Positions 25,296 through 34,939 of a stretch of DNA of 64,000 nt are shown here, in pieces. The DNA comes from Bacteroidales bacterium. Its GTDB lineage: Bacteria; Bacteroidota; Bacteroidia; Bacteroidales; JAADGE01. Made by a program: the position numbers and the translations under genes. Below the pieces are notes generated by a model that ran no database searches, was not told the origin of the DNA, and saw only the letters and a program-made list of their open reading frames with translations. Positions within the stretch are counted from its first letter, which is position 1; each line of letters begins with the position of its first letter. Location: positions 1 to 64,000 of the forward strand of contig JAIORQ010000075.1 in NCBI GenBank assembly GCA_021108035.1, read 5' to 3'.

Positions 25296-27458
25296 ATGAA
25301 AAATCTATCTTTAAATAAAAATATACAATATTATTTCTCCAATATTATTGAATATATTGACAAAACAGAGGATTTATCAGGCAGAAAATTATTAACACAA
25401 TTTTTAAATGATATTAAAAAAGCTTCAAAAAGCAAAGTAACAGAAAAAGCCGAATTTACATCTGAAATATTTAATATAATACTGAAAGAAACAGGAGGCG
25501 GAATTAATACTCTTGTAGCAGGATTGATATTTTCCTTTTTTTCCGAAGATGAAATAAATGATTTGAATATTAAGGGTTCTTACAATAAATCAATCAGTAA
25601 GATTATTACCGGCTTGATGAAAGTTCCGAGTTTTAAAACAGAAAAAATTGATAAACAATCGGAAAAGTTTATAAAGTTTCTTTTAACCATCACGGATGAT
25701 GTTCGTTCTGTTTTAATTTTATTAGTTAAGCAAATTTATTTCATAAGGCACATTGAGATATTTCCGGAAGATGAACAAGACATTATAGTTAATCAAACAT
25801 TAAGCCTTTTCATACCTCTGGCACACAGAATAGGTTTATACAATATAAAGACTGAACTTGAAGAAAGAACAATGAAATTCAAGGAAAAAGATATGTATAA
25901 ATTTATTGCCGGAAAATTAAAAGAAACTAAAGCTTTCAGAGATGTATATATTGAGAATTTTATAAAACCATTAAAAAAGATAATTGCAGATTCGGGTTAT
26001 AAAGCCGGTGTTAAAGGTCGTCCGAAATCTATACATTCTATTTGGAACAAAATGAAATCACAAGCAGTTCCGTTTGAAGAAGTTTATGATTTATTTGCTA
26101 TTCGAGTAATTTTGAAATCGGATATGAAAAACGAAAAAGCTGTTTGTTGGAATGTATATTCAATTATTACCGATTTATATAAACCTAATCCAAAACGACT
26201 TCGAGATTGGATAACTTCACCAAAGTTAAGCGGATATGAATCTCTTCATACTACTGTTCTCGGACCTGAAAACAAATGGGTTGAAGTCCAAATAAGAACA
26301 GAACGTATGGATGAGATTGCAGAAAAAGGACCTGCTGCCCATTGGAGATATAAAACAGGAAAAGAAAGCGGAAGCAGTGATTGGCTTGCAAAAATCAGAG
26401 AAGCATTGGAAAATACCGGTGTTGATGATTCAGAAATGAATCCAAATGCAAAAACAGAATTATATTCTGACGAGATATTGGTATTTACTCCGGAAGGTGA
26501 TTTAAAAAGTTTAAAAAGAGATTATACAGTTTTGGATTTTGCTTTTTCTGTTCATACAAAAGTAGGAGAAACCTGTTCCGGTGCTGTGGTAAACGGAAAA
26601 ATTCAGCCTTTGTCTTATGAATTAAAAAATGGTGATACTGTTAAAATTTTAACTAACAAAAATAAGAAACCTAATCCTGATTGGTTAGAAATTGCAAAAG
26701 GTACAAGAACAAAAAACAAAATTAAAAGAGCCTTAAAATCAATAACATATAATCGTGCAGCAAGCGGTAAAGAAATTATTAAAGAAAAATTAGAACGTTT
26801 AAAAATAATTTTTTCTGAAAGGAATATTGCAGTTCTCACCGATTTTTTCAAATTTAATACAGCTGTTGAATTCTATCATAGTGTAGGAGAGGGTACTACT
26901 GATATTGCAAAAATAAAACAAGCTTTTGAAAAGCCGGAAGATACAGCAGTTGAACAAAAAGTGTTATCAAAACCCGAAAGTTTAAAGAAAGAAGAAATAA
27001 CATCCGAAGATTATCTTTTAATTGATGAAAATATTTCAAATTTGGATTACACATTGTCTAAATGTTGCAATCCATTGCCCGGTGACAGTGTTTTCGGATT
27101 TATTACCGTAAATAAGGGAACTAAAATTCATAAGAAGTCATGCCCGAATGCTAAAGATATGATTGGCAGATATCCGTACAGAGTGGTAAAAGCAAAATGG
27201 AATATCGAAGATATTAATACATCATTTTCTGCTAATATTTACATTTCAGGTAAAGATGCTTCCGGAATAACATCTGAAATATCCGATATTATCACAAAAG
27301 AATTTAATCTTAAAATGCAGGCAATTTCATTAAAAACATTGAAGAATAATTTATTTGAAGGGCTTATTGTTGTAAAAGTGAATAATAAGAAACAATTAAT
27401 TGACTTGACTAACAGAATTAAAATGATAAAATTTATTAAGTCTGTTTACCGGAAGTAA
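25296..27458 (+). CDS. relA: RelA-type (p)ppGpp synthetase with degenerate hydrolase domain
   Basis: A 720-residue RelA/SpoT homologue. The N-terminal HD region (about 60-190) has lost the hydrolase residues: the usual LLHDVVED is GLIFSFFSED, and LADRLHNMR is LVKQIYFIR. The synthetase domain is intact (about 225-370: GRPKSIHSIWNKM, YESLHTTV, VEVQIRTERM), followed by TGS (about 390-450), a Cys-containing conserved domain (SKCCNPLPGD, HKKSCPNA) and ACT (about 645-720). It should therefore make (p)ppGpp from ATP and GTP/GDP on starved ribosomes but not degrade it; a separate SpoT/Rel hydrolase must exist elsewhere. A TTG codon sits just before; the ATG at 25296 is preferred. A terminator follows at 27596. 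Confidence 0.9.
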   Translation: MKNLSLNKNIQYYFSNIIEYIDKTEDLSGRKLLTQFLNDIKKASKSKVTEKAEFTSEIFNIILKETGGGINTLVAGLIFSFFSEDEINDLNIKGSYNKSISKIITGLMKVPSFKTEKIDKQSEKFIKFLLTITDDVRSVLILLVKQIYFIRHIEIFPEDEQDIIVNQTLSLFIPLAHRIGLYNIKTELEERTMKFKEKDMYKFIAGKLKETKAFRDVYIENFIKPLKKIIADSGYKAGVKGRPKSIHSIWNKMKSQAVPFEEVYDLFAIRVILKSDMKNEKAVCWNVYSIITDLYKPNPKRLRDWITSPKLSGYESLHTTVLGPENKWVEVQIRTERMDEIAEKGPAAHWRYKTGKESGSSDWLAKIREALENTGVDDSEMNPNAKTELYSDEILVFTPEGDLKSLKRDYTVLDFAFSVHTKVGETCSGAVVNGKIQPLSYELKNGDTVKILTNKNKKPNPDWLEIAKGTRTKNKIKRALKSITYNRAASGKEIIKEKLERLKIIFSERNIAVLTDFFKFNTAVEFYHSVGEGTTDIAKIKQAFEKPEDTAVEQKVLSKPESLKKEEITSEDYLLIDENISNLDYTLSKCCNPLPGDSVFGFITVNKGTKIHKKSCPNAKDMIGRYPYRVVKAKWNIEDINTSFSANIYISGKDASGITSEISDIITKEFNLKMQAISLKTLKNNLFEGLIVVKVNNKKQLIDLTNRIKMIKFIKSVYRK

Positions 27459-27595
27459 AAGTTATTTATGTTATTCCCGAAAAAGTAATTTAAAATTAAC
27501 TGCAATGGCATATTACACAAAACATGGTTTGTGACAAAGTGAAGTAAAAGAAGTTACAGTTGAGTAGTTTTCATAATAATAGAATTAGTAAACGG

Positions 27596-27622
27596 ACCCG
27601 GTTTTTATGAATCGGGTTTTTT
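27596..27622 (+). terminator. Terminator-like hairpin after relA
   Basis: ACCCG pairs with CGGGT over a 12-base AT-rich loop and is followed by six T residues. It lies 138 bases after the relA stop. The stem is short, so strength is uncertain. Confidence 0.5.
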
Positions 27623-27705
27623 GTAAAATATTCTTACCACATATCAAACTTATCAATTTTTTTTAGGTGTATTAATTTTTGCAATTGTCATAATTAAAAA
27701 AAGTT

Positions 27706-30700
27706 ATGGACAAGAAACTAATTAAATTATCAGGCCTGTTTATTTTAATATTCATTTTGTCAGCAATGAGTTTTAAAACAATTACGGAAAATGAATTTAT
27801 CAAATTCCTGAAAAGTAAACTTCAACTTTATACTGAAGTTTTACCGAAAGAGAAATTGTATTTGCATTTTGACAAACCCTTTTATTTTCCGGGTGATAAT
27901 ATTTGGTTTTCGGGATATTTAACCGAAATGGAAACCGGTAAGTTAAGCAAAAACAGCGAAATCCTATATGTCGAACTGATTGACCCAAAAGGAAGTGTGA
28001 TTATGAAACATAATATTGTCTTGAATGACGGACTTTCAAACGGGGATTTTCATATTGATAAGGAAGTTTCAGGAGGAATATACAAGGTAAAAGCATATAC
28101 GAATTGGATGTTGAATTTCGGCGATAATTACATCTTTGAAAAAGAAATTCAAGTTCAAAAAGTTGTATTACCGAAGTTATTAATGAAATTAGACTTTGAA
28201 AGTGAAGCATATGGTGCCGGTGACATAGTAAGAGCAAAGATAGAACTCTCGACAACAGATAATAAAAACTTAGCAAATAAGGAATTCACCTTTGTATCAC
28301 AAATAGCAGGAGAGGAAGGTAAAGTTTATACGGCAAAAACTGATGATGAAGGGAATGCTTATGTCGAATTTGAATTATCAGAAGATATAAAAAGCACTGA
28401 CGGGCTTTTAAATGTAATGATTGATCATGAAGGAAATACCGAATCAATTTCCGGATCAGTACCTATTATACTTCATAAAATTGATTTGCAATTTTTTCCG
28501 GAAGGTGGTGATATGATCCAAAATATCAAAACAAGAGTTGCATTTAAAGCTGTTAATGAACAAAACAAAGCGGCAGATATTGACGGCCAAATAGTTGATG
28601 AAAAAGGAAATGTACTTGTCCGGTTCAGCAGTTATAAATTTGGTATGGGTGCTTTTGATCTAAAACCGGAAAAGAATAAAAAGTATTTTGCAAAAATCAT
28701 ACGCCCAAAAGGAATTGATACAACTTACAATTTACCGCAAGTATTAATAAAAGGTTTTCAGCTAAATGTCATCCGGCAATATAAAACCGGACTTGATTTA
28801 ATGATTAATTCTCCTTTTGATGCTGAAATATCTCTCATTGCTCAAGTTGCAAATCAAATATATTATGCTGAAAGTATTATCTTGAATGCCGGCGAAAACA
28901 TTCACAAAATAAATACCGAAAAATTTCCGATTGGAATAACTCAAATAACTCTTTTTGACAATAAAAATATTGAACGCTGTGAACGACTTGTTTTTGTCAA
29001 TAAACACAAACAATTAAATGTCAGTATTTCAACAGATAAAGAAAAATATTTACCGCGTGAAAAAGTAAAGATGACAATTAATACTACTGATGAAAAAGAT
29101 CTTCCGATTCCTGCAAATCTCTCACTGTCAGTAGTTGATGAGAAACTTGTAAGTTTTGCCGATGATAAATCAGATAATATAAAGTCGTATCTTTTAATGA
29201 GTTCTGATTTGAAAGGAAAAATTCAAGAACCCAATTTTTATTTTAATGATGAAGAACCAAAAGCCGATACAGCACTTGACTATGTGATGATGACGCACGG
29301 ATGGAGACATTTTGTGTGGGACGATGTGATTAGCGGAGAAGAAAGTAAGTTGATGAGTATGCAGAAATATAATGTTGAAAAATGTAATATTACCGGAAAT
29401 GTTTTACATCTTAATAACAGCAAACCGGCAAAGGGTGTAAAAGTAAAAATTAAAGGAACAAATAAATACGTATATACCAATGAAAGAGGGGAGTTTGAAT
29501 TTAAAAATATTGATCCTTTCGGTTTTTATACTCTTGAAATAAAAGAAAGTTTGATGTTTACCGATCTTTTATTTTTGAATAAGAAGATTCCTGCGGCAAA
29601 AATAAATACAAGATTATATCAAAATTATTCAAAACAATTTCAAAATAAGAAAAAGGAAAAGCCAATAGAGAACTTTGAAGGGGGTATAATTTCCGGTATT
29701 GTAGCAAATGAAGAAGGAGAATCTTTACCGGGAACAACTGTTTTTGTAAAAGGAACAACTGTGGGAACAATGAGTTTATTTGATGGTTCATTCTCTATCA
29801 ATGTTCCCAAAGGTTCACAATATCTTGTTTTTTCATATATTGGTTATGAAACTGTTGAAATGCCGATAACAGGAAGTATTGTAAATGTATCGTTGTTTTC
29901 TGATGTAGATATACAAGAAGTTGTTGTAACCGCACTCGGTATTTCAAAAAGCAAAAAAGTATTAGGATATTCTGTAACAGAAGTAAGAGCTGATGAAATT
30001 ATAAGATATGGCTATAATAATGTTTTAGATGCTATACAGGGTAAAGTTGCCGGTGTAAATATTATTAATACCGGCGGTTCTGTCGGGGCATCATCATATA
30101 TCACAATCAGAGGTGCTGCAAGTATGCCGGGTAACAAACAACCTTTATTTGTTGTTGACGGCATTCCTTTTAGTGATTTTCAATATGATGTATCAGGAAA
30201 GCGTACATATTATAATCCTGTTGCAGATATTAATCCTAATGATGTCGAAAGTATTGAGGTAATTAAAGGTATTGGAGGAGCTGCTTTATACGGTTCGAGA
30301 GCAGCAAACGGTGTGATAATAATTACTACAAAAAAAAGAAATAATTATCCTTATTATCACTATTACGCTAATAATTACTATTCTCCGAGACAATCAAGAA
30401 AGAGAGCTTTAAAGAATATGGAAAAGAGAGTAAGTACATGTGTGGTTTTCAGTAATGATTTGTACAGAGTAAGAGAGTTTTATTCTCCGAATTATAAATT
30501 TAATAAGCAACCGGATGTGCGAAACGATTTCAGAACAACTGTATATTGGGAACCGAATCTCAAAACGGATAAATCCGGAAAAGCTGAACTTACTTTTTAT
30601 AATACTGATGAAATATCAAGTTTTAAAACAACTGTTGAAGGCATTGGTATTGACGGAAGTATAGGAAGAGAAGAACATATATATTATACACAACTCCCTT

Positions 30701-32586
30701 TTAATCTTGATGTTAAATTACCTGCATATTTTTCTTATGATGATATTGTTTCAGTTCCGATAACTTTAAAAAACAAGACAGATAATAATATAACAGGAGT
30801 ATTATTATTGAAAGAAAATAAACATTTAGAATTGTTAAGTGGACTTGACAGTATTCAAAAAATTTTTTCGAATGAAACAAAGACAATTTGTGCAAAATTC
30901 AAAGTTTGCAGAATACCCGGTAAAAGCAAATTGAATATTTCATTCAAAGGTAAAGGATTAAATGATGCATTTGAAACTGAATTTGAAGTAAAACCGAAAG
31001 GATTTCCGGTAACAAAATCATTTTCAGGTAATGATAAAGTATCTGAATTCAAATTTTATATAAATGATTTGGTTGAAAACTCAATAACTTGTCAATTAAG
31101 TGTTTATCCGGATGTTGTATCCGAACTTTTTTCCGGAACGGAATCAATATTAAGACAACCATACGGCTGTTTTGAGCAGGTATCATCAAGTAATTATCCT
31201 AATATTGTTGCTTTACAATATATGTATGAAACCGGACAAATTGATGAAGATATTGAAAAGCGTGCGTTAAGCTACTTAAAAGACGGATATAAAAAGTTAA
31301 CAGCTTATGAAACACCCACAAAAGGCTATCAATGGTGGGGAAAATCACCCGGACACGGGCCACTGTCGGCATACGGTTTAATGCAGTTCAATGATATGAA
31401 AGATGTTTTACCGGATATTGTTAAAAATTCAATGATTGAAAGAACGCATAAATGGTTATTAAAACAAAAAGATAATTTAGGAAATTTTAAACTACAAAGA
31501 GGTTTAGACGGTTTTTCAGGACTAAAACAAGAGATTGCAAATGCTTATATTGTTTATGCCCTTTCAGAAACGGGGTATAAGGATTTTCAAAAAGAATTAA
31601 ATAATGTTTATAATGAATCCGTGCAAAGTAATGATGCATACAGATTAGCACTAATTGCAAACATAATGTATAATTTAAAAGATATTGAAAAAGCTGAAAA
31701 CGTAATGCAAAAACTAAAGAGACAATATGAAAAACACGGTTTGGGTCATTTTAAAGCCGATAAATCTGTTGTTAATGCATACGGAAGCTCATTGCAAACA
31801 GAAATTACAGCTTTATATGTTACGGCAATTTTAAAATCACAAAATCCTGATTTGCAAGTATTAAATGCAAGTGTAAAGTTCCTTATTTCAAAACGAAGTA
31901 ACTACGGCGGTTTCGGTTCAACACAATCAACTATTCTTGCCTTGAAAGCATTAACCGAATACAGCAAATATGCAAAACATACAAAAGAATCAGGAAAAAT
32001 TATGGTTTATATTAACGGAAAAGAAGTTGCAACAAAACATTATGAAAAAGGAGCAAAAGGCGAAATACTGTTACCAGGATTAGAAGAATTTTTGAAAGAA
32101 GGAGAAAACATCGTAAAAATTGTTTTTTCGGAAACAAAATCAGCTTTGCCTTTTTCAATGAATACTTCATGGGCAACATATACACCGGATGCATCTACAG
32201 ATTGCAGAATTAATATTGAAACAAATCTGTCAAAGAAAAAAATAAGACAAGGAGAAACAGTAAGATTATCAACAAAGTTGAAAAATATGTATTCCGACGG
32301 AATTTCATCACCGATTGCAATTGTCGGCATTCCGGCAGGTTTAAGCATAAACCCTAAACAAATGAAAGAATTGCAAGAGAAAGAAATATTTGATTTTTAT
32401 GAAATTAAGGGCAATACAGTTATCTTTTATTACACTGAATTTGCCCCGAAAGCAGAAAAGATAATTAATTTGGATTTAAAAGCAGAAATACCCGGAACAT
32501 ATCTTGCACCTGCAAGTTCAGCATATCTTTATTATACTAATGAATATAAAGATTGGAAACAAGGAGAAACAATAATTATTAATTAA
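27706..32586 (+). CDS. Alpha-2-macroglobulin-like protein with inserted TonB-receptor plug domain
   Basis: A 1626-residue secreted or membrane-anchored protein. An N-terminal hydrophobic segment (about 7-24) is followed by MG2-type domains (about 45-560, starting KEKLYLHFDKPFYFPGDNIW). Then come two carboxypeptidase-regulatory-like repeats (about 565-620 and 660-735, the second as ISGIVANEEGESLPGTTVFV) and a complete SusC-type plug (about 739-880: VVVTALGISK, LFVVDGIPF, IEVIKGIGGAALYGSRAANG). The A2M core resumes (about 930-1626) with PYGCFEQVSSSNYPN. The CFEQ at 1155-1158 corresponds to the thioester motif CxEQ, so a reactive thioester that traps proteases is plausible. There is no TonB barrel, so the plug is not a receptor gate here. 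Function of the fusion is unknown; family members act as broad protease traps. Confidence 0.87.
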   Translation: MDKKLIKLSGLFILIFILSAMSFKTITENEFIKFLKSKLQLYTEVLPKEKLYLHFDKPFYFPGDNIWFSGYLTEMETGKLSKNSEILYVELIDPKGSVIMKHNIVLNDGLSNGDFHIDKEVSGGIYKVKAYTNWMLNFGDNYIFEKEIQVQKVVLPKLLMKLDFESEAYGAGDIVRAKIELSTTDNKNLANKEFTFVSQIAGEEGKVYTAKTDDEGNAYVEFELSEDIKSTDGLLNVMIDHEGNTESISGSVPIILHKIDLQFFPEGGDMIQNIKTRVAFKAVNEQNKAADIDGQIVDEKGNVLVRFSSYKFGMGAFDLKPEKNKKYFAKIIRPKGIDTTYNLPQVLIKGFQLNVIRQYKTGLDLMINSPFDAEISLIAQVANQIYYAESIILNAGENIHKINTEKFPIGITQITLFDNKNIERCERLVFVNKHKQLNVSISTDKEKYLPREKVKMTINTTDEKDLPIPANLSLSVVDEKLVSFADDKSDNIKSYLLMSSDLKGKIQEPNFYFNDEEPKADTALDYVMMTHGWRHFVWDDVISGEESKLMSMQKYNVEKCNITGNVLHLNNSKPAKGVKVKIKGTNKYVYTNERGEFEFKNIDPFGFYTLEIKESLMFTDLLFLNKKIPAAKINTRLYQNYSKQFQNKKKEKPIENFEGGIISGIVANEEGESLPGTTVFVKGTTVGTMSLFDGSFSINVPKGSQYLVFSYIGYETVEMPITGSIVNVSLFSDVDIQEVVVTALGISKSKKVLGYSVTEVRADEIIRYGYNNVLDAIQGKVAGVNIINTGGSVGASSYITIRGAASMPGNKQPLFVVDGIPFSDFQYDVSGKRTYYNPVADINPNDVESIEVIKGIGGAALYGSRAANGVIIITTKKRNNYPYYHYYANNYYSPRQSRKRALKNMEKRVSTCVVFSNDLYRVREFYSPNYKFNKQPDVRNDFRTTVYWEPNLKTDKSGKAELTFYNTDEISSFKTTVEGIGIDGSIGREEHIYYTQLPFNLDVKLPAYFSYDDIVSVPITLKNKTDNNITGVLLLKENKHLELLSGLDSIQKIFSNETKTICAKFKVCRIPGKSKLNISFKGKGLNDAFETEFEVKPKGFPVTKSFSGNDKVSEFKFYINDLVENSITCQLSVYPDVVSELFSGTESILRQPYGCFEQVSSSNYPNIVALQYMYETGQIDEDIEKRALSYLKDGYKKLTAYETPTKGYQWWGKSPGHGPLSAYGLMQFNDMKDVLPDIVKNSMIERTHKWLLKQKDNLGNFKLQRGLDGFSGLKQEIANAYIVYALSETGYKDFQKELNNVYNESVQSNDAYRLALIANIMYNLKDIEKAENVMQKLKRQYEKHGLGHFKADKSVVNAYGSSLQTEITALYVTAILKSQNPDLQVLNASVKFLISKRSNYGGFGSTQSTILALKALTEYSKYAKHTKESGKIMVYINGKEVATKHYEKGAKGEILLPGLEEFLKEGENIVKIVFSETKSALPFSMNTSWATYTPDASTDCRINIETNLSKKKIRQGETVRLSTKLKNMYSDGISSPIAIVGIPAGLSINPKQMKELQEKEIFDFYEIKGNTVIFYYTEFAPKAEKIINLDLKAEIPGTYLAPASSAYLYYTNEYKDWKQGETIIIN

Positions 32587-32598
32587 AATTATAGTTAT

Positions 32599-32644
32599 AA
32601 AATAGCTGTTGAGCGATTAAAACCGCCAACAGCTATTTTTTTTT
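32599..32644. terminator. Bidirectional terminator between convergent genes
   Basis: AAAATAGCTGTTG (32599-32611) pairs with CAACAGCTATTTT (32627-32639), with A and T runs on either side. It lies between the convergent A2M-like and DUF6249 genes. Confidence 0.8.
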
Positions 32645-33000
32645 CAGCTTTTTTCAATCATATTTTCCTGCTCTTTCTTTTTTATTTTTCCTGCTGTTAC
32701 ATAATAGAATAATAAACTTGCTCCTCCAAAAAGGAATATCATTGAAAAGTATGAAACCGGTTCTTCCAGATTTGAATTGTTTACAAGAATATTTCCTGAC
32801 AATACTCCGATTCCGACTCCTATTAACAACATTCCCCATTTTAGAGAAGATAAACGATTATTTTTTGATTTAAACATACTTGCATCAGCTCCTTTTTCAA
32901 TTAAAGCCATTCTTTCTTTATTTCTGTTTGTGAAATAAATCCACAATACTAATGCAGTTGCTGCAAATATGCTTATTGGTATAAAAACTTCTCCTAACAT
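32644..33000 (-). CDS. DUF6249 membrane protein
   Basis: A 118-residue protein with three hydrophobic segments (about 5-24, 53-73, 85-104) and the family hallmark ERMALIEKGAD just after the first one. The function is unknown. In Bacteroidota such genes frequently sit next to ECF sigma factors; here the sigma gene starts 446 bases away in the opposite direction, separated by a repeat-rich gap, so a link is plausible but unproven. Confidence 0.78.
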   Translation of the reverse strand: MLGEVFIPISIFAATALVLWIYFTNRNKERMALIEKGADASMFKSKNNRLSSLKWGMLLIGVGIGVLSGNILVNNSNLEEPVSYFSMIFLFGGASLLFYYVTAGKIKKKEQENMIEKS

Positions 33001-33129
33001 TTTTTCAGATTTTTAATTATTAATTCGTGTTGTCAATTTCTTTGACGCAGTTTTTTATTTATCGGTTACAAAGAAATGATTTTTTTTTCTGATTGATATT
33101 TATTGTTTCGGGAATACTGTTATATAATA

Positions 33130-33345
33130 ATGACAGAATGATAGAATGAGATAATACAAAACCAACGAATCTGATTTAAGATGCTGTTAATATGCGATTG
33201 TTGCAAATTAAATGAATTTTACTTACGATAACATATACATAATGAGCAATATAGCATTAAATTTGAAAAATAAAGTTCAAATGGTTTTATTTAAGTATTA
33301 TATCATTTTTTCATTTAAGCATTAAAATACTGACAGATTAAGTGT
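33130..33345. repeat. Palindromic element with near-satellite arms, ahead of the sigma gene
   Basis: The left arm (33130-33159) has GAATGATAGAATGAGATAATAC units and the right arm (about 33295-33335) has GTATTATATCATTTTTTCATTTAAGCATT, an imperfect reverse complement. About 140 bases of unique AT-rich DNA lie between. The rest of the 445-bp gap (33001-33445) shows only the inverted partial motif at 33377-33388 and the sigma promoter. Confidence 0.5.
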
Positions 33346-33402
33346 GTAATAAAGTAAACTATCATTTCCGTTTATAAAAACAGTAGAATCATTTTATTGT
33401 CA

Positions 33403-33438
33403 TAAATTTGTAACCTTTCGTATTAAAGTCTCGTCTAA
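33403..33438 (+). promoter_or_regulatory. ECF-type promoter of the sigma factor gene, overlapping a -7 box
   Basis: GTAACC (33410-33415), a 16-base spacer and CGTCTAA (33432-33438) give the -35/-10 pattern of ECF sigma factors. It is placed so that transcription would start within a few bases of the ATG at 33446, suggesting autoregulation and a nearly leaderless message. TAAATTTG (33403-33410) overlaps the -35 and could serve as a housekeeping -7 box. Confidence 0.6.
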
Positions 33439-33445
33439 AAAATAT

Positions 33446-34015
33446 ATGAGTAAAAAAGATGATTCATACTTTATTGAAAAAGTAAAGAAAGGAAACTCCG
33501 GCGCTTTTAAATATCTCGTTGAAAGGCATAAAAATATGGTCTTTACAATTGTATTGCGTATTGTAAGAAACAGAGAAGATGCCGAAGAAATAGCTCAAGA
33601 TGCATTTTTAAAAGCCTTTCAATCAATAAGTTCATTTAAAGGACAAGCAAAATTTTCGACATGGCTATATAAAATTGCATATAATTTATCAATTTCTCAT
33701 ACAAGAAAGAAAAACTATGAAATTATTGATATTGATGAGAATCTTATATCAGATTATAAAATATTTGAAACCTATAATGAGTTTATTAAATCGGAAGAAA
33801 CCGAAAAAAATAATATTTTGAATAATGCAATAAGTTTATTGACTGAAGATGAGGGACTTATTATAACATTATATTACATAAAAGAGCATTCAATACAAGA
33901 AATTGAGCAAATTACAAGTTTGTCAAAATCTAACATAAAGATTAAATTATACAGGAGCCGGAAGAAATTATTTTCAATATTAAGTAATAAGAAAGATTTG
34001 GTTTATGCTGATTAA
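33446..34015 (+). CDS. ECF-family RNA polymerase sigma factor (sigma-70 family)
   Basis: A 189-residue sigma factor with region 2 (about 10-80: AFKYLVERHKNMVFTIVLRI, then REDAEEIAQDAFLKAFQ, FKGQAKFSTWLYKIAYNLSI) and region 4 (about 125-180: LLTEDEGLIITLYYIKEHSI, then LSKSNIKIKLYRSRKKL). Length and lack of region 3 put it in the ECF group. It directs polymerase to a small regulon, usually envelope stress or nutrient uptake. The next gene, 36 bp downstream, encodes a membrane protein in the position of an anti-sigma factor. An ECF-type promoter in front suggests that it activates its own gene. Confidence 0.92.
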   Translation: MSKKDDSYFIEKVKKGNSGAFKYLVERHKNMVFTIVLRIVRNREDAEEIAQDAFLKAFQSISSFKGQAKFSTWLYKIAYNLSISHTRKKNYEIIDIDENLISDYKIFETYNEFIKSEETEKNNILNNAISLLTEDEGLIITLYYIKEHSIQEIEQITSLSKSNIKIKLYRSRKKLFSILSNKKDLVYAD

Positions 34016-34051
34016 TCTTATATTTTTTAGTAAAAGTATAAAATAAAAAAG

Positions 34052-34483
34052 ATGAAAGATAATACCGATAAATATTTAAAAGAAATAATTAAAGACATAA
34101 AACTTGAATCACCTTCAAAGGATTTTACGAAAAATGTAATGAATAAGATATCTTTAGAAGGAAAAACTGTTACTGAAATTAAATCTTCTTTCTTTAAGAA
34201 GAACAAATTTATATTGATTTTCTTAATTACATTTATCAGTATCTTTCTGATTGTTTACTTTTTTACAGACAATCAAGATTTGAGTATTCTTGATAAAATT
34301 AATTTCGACCTTTCCGGTTTGTCATTTTTTGAGAAATTGAGAGATTTTTTTAAAGTAGGTATCAAATTATCTTCCTGTTATTTAATTATTCCGGCATCAG
34401 TTTTTATGCTGTTTTTTTTGGATTATCTAATTCCGAAAATAGGCAAAATGCAAATTGATAATAATTTAAAACTCTTTTTCTAA
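34052..34483 (+). CDS. Small membrane protein, probable anti-sigma partner
   Basis: A 143-residue protein with a soluble N-terminus (1-48, containing LESPSKDFTKNVMNKISLEG, a pattern of Bacteroidota proteins encoded after ECF sigma genes) and two hydrophobic segments (about 49-68 and 107-127). No zinc-finger anti-sigma motif (HxxxCxxC) is present. Its position directly after the sigma gene is the main reason to suggest sigma control. Confidence 0.6.
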   Translation: MKDNTDKYLKEIIKDIKLESPSKDFTKNVMNKISLEGKTVTEIKSSFFKKNKFILIFLITFISIFLIVYFFTDNQDLSILDKINFDLSGLSFFEKLRDFFKVGIKLSSCYLIIPASVFMLFFLDYLIPKIGKMQIDNNLKLFF

Positions 34484-34492
34484 ATTTTATTT

Positions 34493-34939
34493 TTAAAACA
34501 TATCCTCAAACAAACTATAGTGGTCACTTTCCATTCCGACTTTTTTATAAACTTTATGGGCTTTTATGTTCGTTTTATCCACATAAAGTCGAATGCCTGA
34601 ATAATCAGAATTATTTGCAACAATTTTTTTAATTTCTGAATACATAAGTTTAAAAACACCTGATTTTCTGTATTCCGGCAAAACATATACAGATTGTAAC
34701 CAAATTACTCGGCTGTTTCTCCAGTCGCTCCATTCATAAGTTGTGAGAAGAGATGCAATAACTTTTTCGTCATCTTCAACAATGTAATATTTCCCTTTTG
34801 AAGAATCATTAAAAACTGCCTGTACACCTTTTAGAATAGTATTAGTATCAAGATGAAAATTTTCAGTTTCAAGAGCCATTTTTTGTTGAAAACCGGCAAT
34901 TACTTTATATTCCGGTTTTTTTGCTTCTCTGAAAGTCAT
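34493..34939 (-). CDS. GNAT-family N-acetyltransferase
   Basis: A 148-residue protein with the GNAT fold: an N-terminal FREAKKPEY strand/helix, central acceptor strands (KYYIVEDDEKVIASLLTTYE), the acetyl-CoA segment VWLQSVYVLPEYRKSGVFKL and a C-terminal YSGIRLYVDKTNIKAHKVYK followed by KVGM. The substrate cannot be told. Its start overlaps the aroC stop by four bases, so it is translated from the same message. Confidence 0.85.
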   Translation of the reverse strand: MTFREAKKPEYKVIAGFQQKMALETENFHLDTNTILKGVQAVFNDSSKGKYYIVEDDEKVIASLLTTYEWSDWRNSRVIWLQSVYVLPEYRKSGVFKLMYSEIKKIVANNSDYSGIRLYVDKTNIKAHKVYKKVGMESDHYSLFEDMF

